64,000 nucleotides of DNA from Mycobacterium sp. SVM_VP21. Its GTDB lineage: Bacteria > Actinomycetota > Actinomycetes > Mycobacteriales > Mycobacteriaceae. Below, piece by piece: positions 55,289 through 62,824 of this stretch; position 1 is the stretch's first letter, and the number at the start of each line of letters is the position of its first letter. The translations under genes and the position numbers were made by a program. The notes beneath the pieces are model-generated. The model had not been told where the DNA came from. It saw only the letters and a program-made list of their open reading frames with translations, and ran no database searches. The DNA lies in NCBI GenBank assembly GCA_024758765.1, contig CP101406.1:1488001-1552000 (forward strand), given 5' to 3'.

Positions 55289-56362
55289 ATGACCACGTTG
55301 GAAAGCCGCGGCCGACTCAATTGGATGATCTTCGGCGCCATGGCGGCCGAAGTGCTCTACACCGGCGCCAAGATGGGAATCGCCGACCACCTCGGCGAGG
55401 ATGCACGCGATCACCGTGAGATCGCCCGGGCTGTCGGAGCCGCTCCGGAGGCGTTGACTCGGCTGCTTCGTGCCATGACTGCACTCGGGTTGCTGGCCGA
55501 GCCTGAACCTGGCCGCTTCGCCTTAACCGAAGACGGCACATTGCTGCGTTCGGATCGTCCGGATTCGATGCGCACCTTCGTCACGCTGTTCGGCGACCCG
55601 GCCATGCTGGCCGGTTGGCGCGAACTCGAGCACGCAGTGCGCACCGGTGACACCACGTTCAACCAGGTGTTCGGAACCGACTTCTTCGACTACTTGTGTG
55701 CCCGGCCAGCTCTGTCCGCAGCGTTCAACGCCGCGATGCAAGCCGGGACCATGTTGACCGCCCATCAACTGCCGGACGCCTACGATTTCACCCGCTTCCA
55801 CACGGTCGCCGACATCGGCGGTGGCGACGGCACTTTGCTGGCGGGCATCCTGAACGCCCACAAACACTTGTCGGGAATCCTGTTCGACACCGAGGCAGGT
55901 CTGGCACAAGCCGAGACGACGCTGACCGCCGCGGGCCTTGAGCGGCGCTGCGTATTGCACACGGGCGACTTCTTCGCAGAGGCGCCCCCGGGGGCCGATC
56001 TGTACCTGCTCAAAAGCGTCATCCACGACTGGGACGACGCTCGCTGCTCGACGATCTTGAGCCAGATCCGGCAGGTGATCCCGGGCCACGGGAGGTTGTT
56101 GGTCATCGAACCGGTGCTGCCTCCGGCGGTAGACGGATCGCTGCCACCGCAGGTCTACCTCAGTGACCTCAACATGTTGGTGAATGTCGGCGGACGGGAA
56201 CGCACTCGTCGCGAATTCGTCGACCTGTTCGCCAGCGCCGGGTTCGAACTGTTGGACGCCACATCCCTGCCACATCCCTCCGGCTATACGCTCCTCGAAG
56301 GCGCCCCCGCTCCAGTGCCAGGCACCTCACACGAGGTCGCGCATGACGATGCGCTCGGCTGA
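55289..56362 (+). CDS. SAM-dependent O-methyltransferase (polyketide/acetylserotonin type)
   Basis: The 357-residue protein has an N-terminal dimerisation winged helix (about 1-100, LTRLLRAMTALGLL) and a Rossmann methyltransferase domain with VADIGGGDGTLL (SAM motif I, about residue 175), then LLKSVIHDWDD with a candidate catalytic His-Asp. Relatives methylate hydroxyls of aromatic or polyketide compounds. The substrate is unknown. No biosynthetic cluster accompanies it, and the neighbouring TetR may regulate it. Confidence 0.85.
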   Translation: MTTLESRGRLNWMIFGAMAAEVLYTGAKMGIADHLGEDARDHREIARAVGAAPEALTRLLRAMTALGLLAEPEPGRFALTEDGTLLRSDRPDSMRTFVTLFGDPAMLAGWRELEHAVRTGDTTFNQVFGTDFFDYLCARPALSAAFNAAMQAGTMLTAHQLPDAYDFTRFHTVADIGGGDGTLLAGILNAHKHLSGILFDTEAGLAQAETTLTAAGLERRCVLHTGDFFAEAPPGADLYLLKSVIHDWDDARCSTILSQIRQVIPGHGRLLVIEPVLPPAVDGSLPPQVYLSDLNMLVNVGGRERTRREFVDLFASAGFELLDATSLPHPSGYTLLEGAPAPVPGTSHEVAHDDALG

Positions 56363-56463
56363 ACGAGCGGCATGCAGGCGCGGCCGTTGCCCGCGTTCAC
56401 ATGTCCTGATTTGTGGGATATATGTCGTAGACGCCAAGCGCCCGGGCGGCTGACACTGATGGC

Positions 56464-57432
56464 ATGACACGCAACGTCGTCATCCTCGGCTATCCCGGCA
56501 TCCAGGCGCTGGATGTTTTCGGGCCCGCGGAAGTCTTCGCCACCGCGACGCTCGTCCTGCTCGGTCAAGGCCGCGGCGAGGACGGCTACCAGGTCACGGT
56601 GGGGAGTGTCGACGGCGCACCGATCGCCACCAGCAGCGGGCTGGCTCTCGCGCCGAGTCGTCTACCCGTACCGAACGAGCTTCTCGACACCCTGGTGCTG
56701 CCCGGCGGCGTCGGCGTCGGGGCAGCGCGGGCCGATCCGGACACCGTCGAATGGGTCCGCCGCGCCGCGGCCCAGTCCCGGCGGGTGGTCAGCGTGTGTA
56801 CCGGCGCGTTTCTGGCCGCGCAGGCGGGTCTCCTCGACGGATGCCGGACCACCACACATTGGGCGTTCGCCGACGCGCTGGCCCGTGAGTTCCCGGCGGT
56901 CGTCGTCGACCCGGAGCCCATCTTCGTGCGCAGTTCGGCGACAGTGTGGACCGCGGCCGGGGTCACCGCCGGTATCGATCTGGCCTTGGCGTTGGTCGAA
57001 GAAGACTACGGAACCGAGGTGGCGCAGACCGCGGCCCGCTGGCTCGTGCTGTATCTGCGGCGGCCCGGCGGCCAGTCCCAGTTTGCGGTTCCCGCTTGGC
57101 TGCCGCGATCGCGTCGCGCGCCGATCCGTGATGTCCAGGAGTTGATCGAGTCCGAACCCGGTGGCCTGCACCGGATTACCGAGCTGGCGTCGCGGGCCTC
57201 GATGAGCCCCCGACACTTCACCCGGGTCTTCACCGACGAGGTGGGCATGGCGCCGGGCGCGTACGTGGAGCGGGTGCGCACCGAGGCCGCACGCCGACAA
57301 CTCGAGGAGACCGACGACACCGTCGTTGCGATTGCCGGACGCTGTGGATTCGGCACCGCGGAAACCCTGCGGCGCACCTTCATTCGTCGACTCGGCATCT
57401 CACCCGATCACTACCGCAAGACCTTCGCCTGA
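56464..57432 (+). CDS. GlxA-family regulator (DJ-1/PfpI domain + AraC domain)
   Basis: The protein is 322 residues. An N-terminal DJ-1/PfpI amidase-like domain (about 1-190) includes SVCTGAFLAAQAGLLDG with the nucleophilic Cys position conserved. A C-terminal AraC pair of helix-turn-helices (about 225-320: ELASRASMSPRHFTRVF and AGRCGFGTAETLRRTF) follows. Such proteins activate neighbouring genes in response to small metabolites. It sits 12 bases before the DJ-1/PfpI gene, its likely target. Confidence 0.87.
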   Translation: MTRNVVILGYPGIQALDVFGPAEVFATATLVLLGQGRGEDGYQVTVGSVDGAPIATSSGLALAPSRLPVPNELLDTLVLPGGVGVGAARADPDTVEWVRRAAAQSRRVVSVCTGAFLAAQAGLLDGCRTTTHWAFADALAREFPAVVVDPEPIFVRSSATVWTAAGVTAGIDLALALVEEDYGTEVAQTAARWLVLYLRRPGGQSQFAVPAWLPRSRRAPIRDVQELIESEPGGLHRITELASRASMSPRHFTRVFTDEVGMAPGAYVERVRTEAARRQLEETDDTVVAIAGRCGFGTAETLRRTFIRRLGISPDHYRKTFA

Positions 57433-57444
57433 AAGGAAATACCC

Positions 57445-58191
57445 ATGCAGATCGCAATCGTGCTCTACCCCGGCTTCACCTCGCTGGACTTCATCGGCCC
57501 CTACGAGGTGTTGCGCTGGCTCCCGGACGTGCAGGTGCGCTTCGTGTGGCACGAGCCGGGGCCGATCACCGCCGACTCCGGTGCACTGGTGGTCGGGGCA
57601 ACCCACTCGTTCGACGAAACGCCCTCCCCCGACGTCATTTTGGTGCCGGGCGGACCCGGGTGCATGGCAGCCGCCCGGGACGCGGACTTATTGGAGTGGC
57701 TACGACGGGCCCAGCGGACCGCCGCCTGGACCGCCTCGGTGTGCACCGGATCGGTGGTGCTGGCGGCCGCCGGCCTGCTGGAGGGCAAGCGCGCAACATC
57801 GCATTGGTCGGCACTGAGCGCACTCAAGTCGTTCGGCGCAGCCCCGGTCGGTGACGAACGCATCGTCCACCAAGGCGACATCGTCACCGGCGCGGGCGTG
57901 TCGGCCGGGATCGACCTTGCACTGTGGCTGGCCGCGCGGATCGGCGGCGAGCACCGCGCCAAAGCCATTCAGCTCGTGATCGAATACGATCCGCAACCGC
58001 CGTTCGACTCCGGCCACACTTCGAAGGCGTCGGCGCAGACCAAGGCTGCAGCCACCGCGCTGATGGCCCGGGACATAGCGAAACCGGCCCAGCTGAAGGC
58101 CAGCGTGCTGCTGCTGTGGGATCACGCGATCGGCGCCGCCCGCACTCGGCGAAGCCAAATGACTCGGCGAAGCCAAATGACTCGCCGCTGA
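57445..58191 (+). CDS. DJ-1/PfpI-family protein (isonitrile hydratase-like)
   Basis: The 248-residue protein has a DJ-1/PfpI fold. FIGPYEVLRWLPDV near residue 16 matches InhA-type isonitrile hydratases, and the conserved Cys is in TASVCTGSVVLAAAG (about residue 99). The function is uncertain: isonitrile hydratase or a related amide chemistry. The C-terminus is odd, ending TRRSQMTRRSQMTRR, produced by an 18-bp tandem repeat. AAAGGA precedes the ATG. Confidence 0.8.
   Translation: MQIAIVLYPGFTSLDFIGPYEVLRWLPDVQVRFVWHEPGPITADSGALVVGATHSFDETPSPDVILVPGGPGCMAAARDADLLEWLRRAQRTAAWTASVCTGSVVLAAAGLLEGKRATSHWSALSALKSFGAAPVGDERIVHQGDIVTGAGVSAGIDLALWLAARIGGEHRAKAIQLVIEYDPQPPFDSGHTSKASAQTKAAATALMARDIAKPAQLKASVLLLWDHAIGAARTRRSQMTRRSQMTRR
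58144..58179 (+). repeat. Tandem 18-bp repeat at the 3' end of the PfpI gene
   Basis: ACTCGGCGAAGCCAAATG occurs twice in tandem, in frame, followed by a partial third start (ACTCG). It encodes TRRSQM twice. It is probably recent slippage. Confidence 0.85.
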
Positions 58192-58212
58192 ATCCCCTCA
58201 GTTCAGCGGCGA
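58182..58212 (+). terminator. Strong hairpin overlapping the PfpI stop codon
   Basis: TCGCCGCTGAA-N9-TTCAGCGGCGA is a perfect 11-bp stem that includes the TGA stop codon. It probably ends the GlxA-PfpI transcript and separates it from the convergent fadA2. Confidence 0.65.
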
Positions 58213-58344
58213 GCCACCGGTAGGCTGCCCCGCGGTTACTGCTGGGGGCGGGCGACCACGCGAAGCCAACCAGCGTGTCGATTACCCGACTCGACAGGTT
58301 GTCAAACCTCGCCGGCAGCCAGCGCTGCCCCCGGCGCCGATCCG

Positions 58345-59700
58345 CTACCCCTCCAGAATCGCGGCCACGCCCTGGCCTCCGGCGGCGCAGATCGAGATCA
58401 GCGCACGCACCGGCTTGTTCTTCGCTGTGCCCTTCACACCTTTCTGGCGCTCCTTCGCCTCGGCGATCTGCTTGGCGGCCTGCGCCACGATCCGACCGCC
58501 GGTGGCCGCGAACGGGTGCCCCGAGGCCAGCGACGAGCCGTTGACGTTGAGCTTGGACCGGTCGATGGCGCCCAGCGCCGAATCCAGTCCCAGCCGCTCC
58601 TTGCAGTACTCCGCCGACTCCCACGCCTGCAGGTGGCACAGCACCGTGGCGGCGAACGCCTCGTGGATCTCGTAGAAGTCGAAGTCCTGCAGGGTCAGGC
58701 CGTTGCGCGCCAACAGCCGCGGCACCGCGTAGGTCGGGGCCATCAGCAGCCCGTCGGCTCCGTTGACGTAGTCCACCGCGGCCGTCTCGGCGTCGACGAA
58801 GTACGCCAGCGGAGTCAGCTTGTGCGCGGCGGCCCACTCCTCGCTGGCCAGCAGCGCCACCGACGCACCGTCGGTGAGCGGAGTGGAGTTGCCCGCGGTC
58901 ATGGTGGCGTCACCGGCCTTCGCGCCGAACACCGGCTTGAGCGTGGCCAGCTTCTCCGGGCTGGACTGGGGCCGCAGGTTGTCGTCGCGGTAGAGCCCCT
59001 GAAACGGCGTCACCAGGTCATCGAAGAAGCCGCGGTCATAGGCGGCGGCCATATTGCGGTGGCTGGCTGCGGCCAGCTCGTCCTGGTCGACCCGCTTGAT
59101 GCCCATCTGCTTGGTGGTGATGGCCTGGTGCTCACCCATGGAAAGGCCGGTCCGCGTTTCTTTGTTGGCCGGGATCTCCACGCCCAACGCGGCGGGTAGC
59201 TTGCCGACAAGCTTGAGCCGTTGCACGTTCGACTTTGCCCGGCGCAGCGCGAGCAGCGTGCGGCGCAGTTCGTTGCCGATTGCCAGGGGCGCATCCGAAG
59301 TGGTGTCCACCCCGCCGGCGGCGGCCACCTCATAGCGACCGGCGGCGATTCCGTCGGCGGCGCAGATGGCCGCCTGCAGCCCGGTGCCACAGGCCTGCTG
59401 CAGGTCGAATGCCTGCGTGTAGGGCGACAGCGCCGAGCCCAGCACCGATTCGCGGATCAGGTTGAAGTCGCGGCTGTGCTTGAGCACCGCCCCGCCGATC
59501 ACGGCGTCCAGCTTCTCGCCGGCCAGGCCGAATCGATCGATGAGGCCGCCCAACGCTGCGGTGAACATGTCCTGGTTGGACGCGTTCGCATAGGCGCCAT
59601 CGGAGCGCGCGAAGGGAATGCGATTGCCCCCGAGGACGGCCACACGGCGTCGCGTGCCGGCGGTTGCCTCGGCAGTTTTAGCAGCAGATGCAGATGCCAC
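58345..59700 (-). CDS. fadA2: Thiolase / acetyl-CoA acyltransferase
   Basis: The 451-residue thiolase has the acylated Cys in QQACGTGLQA (about residue 104), His in EIHEAFAA, GHPFAATGGR, and the second Cys in ISICAAGGQG near the C-terminus: a complete active site. It cleaves 3-ketoacyl-CoA with CoA (or condenses). It corresponds to Rv0243 (FadA2). In M. tuberculosis it is convergent with fadE5. Here about 5.7 kb with five extra genes intervene. It shares a divergent promoter with fabG4. Confidence 0.9.
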   Translation of the reverse strand: MASASAAKTAEATAGTRRRVAVLGGNRIPFARSDGAYANASNQDMFTAALGGLIDRFGLAGEKLDAVIGGAVLKHSRDFNLIRESVLGSALSPYTQAFDLQQACGTGLQAAICAADGIAAGRYEVAAAGGVDTTSDAPLAIGNELRRTLLALRRAKSNVQRLKLVGKLPAALGVEIPANKETRTGLSMGEHQAITTKQMGIKRVDQDELAAASHRNMAAAYDRGFFDDLVTPFQGLYRDDNLRPQSSPEKLATLKPVFGAKAGDATMTAGNSTPLTDGASVALLASEEWAAAHKLTPLAYFVDAETAAVDYVNGADGLLMAPTYAVPRLLARNGLTLQDFDFYEIHEAFAATVLCHLQAWESAEYCKERLGLDSALGAIDRSKLNVNGSSLASGHPFAATGGRIVAQAAKQIAEAKERQKGVKGTAKNKPVRALISICAAGGQGVAAILEG

Positions 59701-59754
59701 GATCTCTCGTCTCTGATGGTGGGTCCCCCCGCATTGCCGGGGACGGTCGGCCTG

Positions 59755-59785
59755 ATACTACCCAGTATTCTTACTCTGGAGTAAG
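59755..59785. promoter_or_regulatory. Two adjacent palindromes in the fadA2-fabG4 divergent promoter
   Basis: ATACT-ACCC-AGTAT (59755-59768) and CTTACTC-TG-GAGTAAG (59770-59785) are both perfect inverted repeats, one base apart, between the two start codons (59700 and 59842). Both carry ACT...AGT cores. They look like tandem operators for one lipid-responsive repressor, not identified here. Confidence 0.55.
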
Positions 59786-59841
59786 TTCGTTGTCGACACC
59801 GTGGCCCGCACCAGGCACGTCCCCACATGGAAGGCAGCACT

Positions 59842-61215
59842 ATGCCCCCCAAGGCCCCCAAGCTCTCCTCGGACCTGTTGTCCCAGATCCTGGGCTCCGC
59901 CCCCGGATCGTTCCTGTCCAAGCAGCTCGGCGTTCCGCAGGCCGAGACCCTGCGCCGTTACCGAGTCGGCGAGCCGGCACTGGCCGGGCCCCTGCTGATC
60001 GGCGGGTCGGGCCGGGTGGCCGAGCCGCTGCGGGCCGCACTGGCCGACGACTACGAGCTGGTCGGCGACAACCTGGGCGGCCGTTGGGCCGACTCGTTCG
60101 GCGGGCTGGTCTTCGACGCCACCGGTATCACCTCCCCCGCTGAGCTGACCCAGCTGCACGAGTTCTTCACCCCGCTGTTGCGCAACGTGGGCCGCTGTGG
60201 CCGACTGGTCGTTGTCGGCACCACCCCCGAGGCGGCCGGCAGCGCCGACGAGCAGATCGCCCAGCGCGCACTGGAGGGCTTTACCCGCTCATTGGGCAAG
60301 GAACTGCAGCGCGGCGCCACAGTGCAGTTGGTGTACCTGTCGCCGGATGCCAAGCCCGGGGCCACCGGCCTGGAGTCGACACTGCGATTCATCCTCTCGG
60401 CCCGCTCGGCCTACGTCGACGGCCAGGTGTTCTACGTGGGCGCCGACGACTCGAGCGCGCCCGCCGACTGGGACCGGCCGCTGGAGGGCAAGGTCGCGAT
60501 CATCACCGGCGCGGCGCGCGGCATCGGCGCCACCATCGCCGAGGTGTTCGCCCGCGACGGCGCCAAGGTGGTGGCGATCGACGTGCCGCAGGCCGCCGAG
60601 GCGCTGGAGAAGACGGCCTCCCGGGTTGGCGGGACCGCGCTGGCACTGGACGTCACCGCCGACGACGCGGTGGATCAGATCGCCGCGCACCTCGCCGAGC
60701 ACCACGGGGGCAAGGCTCACATATTGGTCAACAACGCCGGCATCACTCGCGACAAGTTGCTGGCCAACATGGACGACGCTCGGTGGAACGCGGTCCTGGC
60801 AGTCAACCTGCTTGCACCGCAGCGTCTTACCGAAGGATTGGTCGCCAACGGCAGCATCGGTGAGGGCGGCCGGGTGATCGGCCTGTCGTCGATGGCCGGG
60901 ATCGCGGGTAACCGCGGCCAGACCAACTACGCGGCCACCAAGGCCGGCATGATCGGCCTGACCGAAGCGCTGGCTCCGACGCTGGCCAAGAAGGGCATCA
61001 CGATCAATGCCGTCGCCCCGGGATTCATCGAAACCGAGATGACGGCGGCGATACCGTTGGCCACTCGCGAGGTCGGGCGTCGGCTGAACTCGCTGTTCCA
61101 GGGCGGTCAGCCCGTGGACGTCGCCGAGCTGATCGGCTACTTCGCCAGCCCGGCGTCGAATGCGGTGACCGGCAACACCATCCGGGTCTGCGGCCAAGCC
61201 ATGCTGGGGGCGTGA
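59842..61215 (+). CDS. fabG4: 3-oxoacyl-thioester reductase FabG4 (long SDR)
   Basis: The 457-residue protein is the high-molecular-weight FabG type. An N-terminal flavodoxin-like domain ([17 protein letters not shown] near residue 55) is followed by an SDR domain from about residue 215 ([33 protein letters not shown] in parts, GLSSMAG, and catalytic YAATK). It reduces 3-oxoacyl-CoA/ACP with NADH. It closely follows Rv0242c. ATG at 59842 has GGAAGG upstream. An earlier ATG at 59827 is less likely. The GTGA at its stop was considered as the htdX start. Confidence 0.92.
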   Translation: MPPKAPKLSSDLLSQILGSAPGSFLSKQLGVPQAETLRRYRVGEPALAGPLLIGGSGRVAEPLRAALADDYELVGDNLGGRWADSFGGLVFDATGITSPAELTQLHEFFTPLLRNVGRCGRLVVVGTTPEAAGSADEQIAQRALEGFTRSLGKELQRGATVQLVYLSPDAKPGATGLESTLRFILSARSAYVDGQVFYVGADDSSAPADWDRPLEGKVAIITGAARGIGATIAEVFARDGAKVVAIDVPQAAEALEKTASRVGGTALALDVTADDAVDQIAAHLAEHHGGKAHILVNNAGITRDKLLANMDDARWNAVLAVNLLAPQRLTEGLVANGSIGEGGRVIGLSSMAGIAGNRGQTNYAATKAGMIGLTEALAPTLAKKGITINAVAPGFIETEMTAAIPLATREVGRRLNSLFQGGQPVDVAELIGYFASPASNAVTGNTIRVCGQAMLGA

Positions 61216-61220
61216 GACAC

Positions 61221-62063
61221 ATGCCCCAACCCAGTGGCATGAGAAACATGGTGCGTGCGGTCGCCGGCGCGCTGCCCTTCATTCCGCGCACGCAAACCCT
61301 GCCGAACCGGACGCTGCGGGTCGACGCGCTGGCCATCGACCCCACCCACGTCGCGGCCTACGCAGCCGTCACCGGGCTGCGCTTCGCGGATCAGGTACCG
61401 CTGACCTATCCCTTCGCGCTGACGTTCCCAACCGTGATGGAGCTGGCGACCGGGTTTGACTTCCCGTTCGCCGCGATGGGCTCGGTGCACACCGAGAACC
61501 GGATCACCCGCCACCGCCCGATCGCGGTCACCGACACCGTCGGAGTGACGGTGCGGGCAGAGAACCTGCGCGAACACCGCAAGGGCCTGCTGGTCGACAT
61601 CGTCACCGACATCACCGTCGGCAATGACCCGGCCTGGCATCAGGTGACGACGTTTCTGCACCAGCAGCGCACCAGCCTGTCCGACGAGCCGAAGCCGCCG
61701 CCGGCCAAACAGCCCAAGCTGGGCCCGCCCAGCGCGGTGCTGCGGGTGACCCCGGGCCAGATTCGCCGCTACGCATCGGCCGGCGGCGATCACAACCCGA
61801 TCCACACCAGCTCGATCGGCGCCAAGCTGTTCGGCTTCCCCACCGCGATCGCGCACGGGATGTTCTCGGCGGCAACGGTTCTGGCCAACATCGAAGGTGC
61901 GCTTCCGGACGCAGTGGACTACACGGTGCGGTTCGGCAAGCCGATGCTGCTGCCGGCAAGCCCCGGCCTCTACATCGACAAGGTCGACGGCGGCTGGGAT
62001 CTGGCACTGCGCAACGTCGCCAAGGGTTACCCCTACCTGACCGGGGCGGTGCGGGCGCTGTAG
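61221..62063 (+). CDS. htdX: 3-hydroxyacyl-thioester dehydratase HtdX
   Basis: The 280-residue double hot-dog protein has YASAGGDHNPIHTSSIGAKLFGF (in parts), the hydratase-2 motif with catalytic Asp and His, and AIAHGMFSAATVL. It dehydrates (R)-3-hydroxyacyl-CoA/ACP to the 2-enoyl thioester. It follows Rv0241c in length and sequence from MPQPSG. A GTG at 61212 overlapping fabG4 would add three residues. Placement directly after fabG4 implies a reduction-dehydration pair. Confidence 0.9.
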   Translation: MPQPSGMRNMVRAVAGALPFIPRTQTLPNRTLRVDALAIDPTHVAAYAAVTGLRFADQVPLTYPFALTFPTVMELATGFDFPFAAMGSVHTENRITRHRPIAVTDTVGVTVRAENLREHRKGLLVDIVTDITVGNDPAWHQVTTFLHQQRTSLSDEPKPPPAKQPKLGPPSAVLRVTPGQIRRYASAGGDHNPIHTSSIGAKLFGFPTAIAHGMFSAATVLANIEGALPDAVDYTVRFGKPMLLPASPGLYIDKVDGGWDLALRNVAKGYPYLTGAVRAL

Positions 62064-62082
62064 CCGGCACCGCCGTCGCCCG

Positions 62083-62688
62083 TTAGGCGTTGTCGACCGC
62101 GAAGCCGGCCGCCTTCAGCAAAGTCACCTTGCTGACCTCCCAGCGGGCGCTGACGACCTCGATCCCCCAGACCGGAATCGACATCACCAGCCCACGGACG
62201 ACCACCATCACGGTGTCCATGTAGGCCCGCGCGGAAAACCCTGGGCCCGCCGCAGGTAGCGCCTCGGCGGAGGCGACCGCCAGACCGTAGATGTGTTGCT
62301 CCAGCGACTTCACCGTCTTGGCCAGTTGCGGGTCGGTCCAACACGCCACCCACAGCTGAGCGACCGAAAGCGCTTGGGGCGTGGTGAATTCGCGCCAGAT
62401 CAGGTCGAGATACCCGCCCAGGTCCAGCGTGGCGGTCGCGGCCGTCTCTTCGAAGTGGATGCGGGCCTGATTGGCTAGTTCGAAGGCAAGCTGAGCGACC
62501 GCGGCTGTCACCAGGTCATCGCGGGTCGGGAAGTGGTACATCACCGTGCTTTGCGACACGGTCGCTGCGCCGGCGACGCGGCGCGTGGTCACCGCGACGA
62601 CCCCCTCGGTCCGCAGTAGTTCAACTGCCGCGCCCACCAATGCTTGACGCGTGGCGGCGCGCTGCTCGGCCCGCGTGCCATTTTTCAT
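62083..62688 (-). CDS. TetR-family transcriptional regulator
   Basis: The 201-residue protein has a TetR helix-turn-helix (TTRRVAGAATVSQSTVMYHFPTRD, about 33-56) and a helical ligand domain ending SKVTLLKAAGFAVDNA. It is convergent with htdX (19 bp between stops) and divergent from the PE-PPE gene, with a palindrome in the shared promoter. Confidence 0.84.
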   Translation of the reverse strand: MKNGTRAEQRAATRQALVGAAVELLRTEGVVAVTTRRVAGAATVSQSTVMYHFPTRDDLVTAAVAQLAFELANQARIHFEETAATATLDLGGYLDLIWREFTTPQALSVAQLWVACWTDPQLAKTVKSLEQHIYGLAVASAEALPAAGPGFSARAYMDTVMVVVRGLVMSIPVWGIEVVSARWEVSKVTLLKAAGFAVDNA

Positions 62689-62727
62689 TGGGATTCCCCT
62701 ATTGCATTAACAGGTCCGCCACAGCTA

Positions 62728-62743
62728 ATCTGACTGATCAGAT
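62728..62743. promoter_or_regulatory. Palindromic operator between TetR and PE-PPE genes
   Basis: ATCTGA-CTGA-TCAGAT is a perfect inverted repeat in the 136-bp divergent region. A wider TGACTG/CAGTCA pair (62731-62752) overlaps it. It probably binds the adjacent TetR protein. Confidence 0.5.
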
Positions 62744-62824
62744 GAACAGTCAACTGGGGCTCGGTCGTCATTTCCGCTGTTCAGGCCTGAAGACCTTGCC
62801 ATGAGGCATTGTAAGGACACACCG

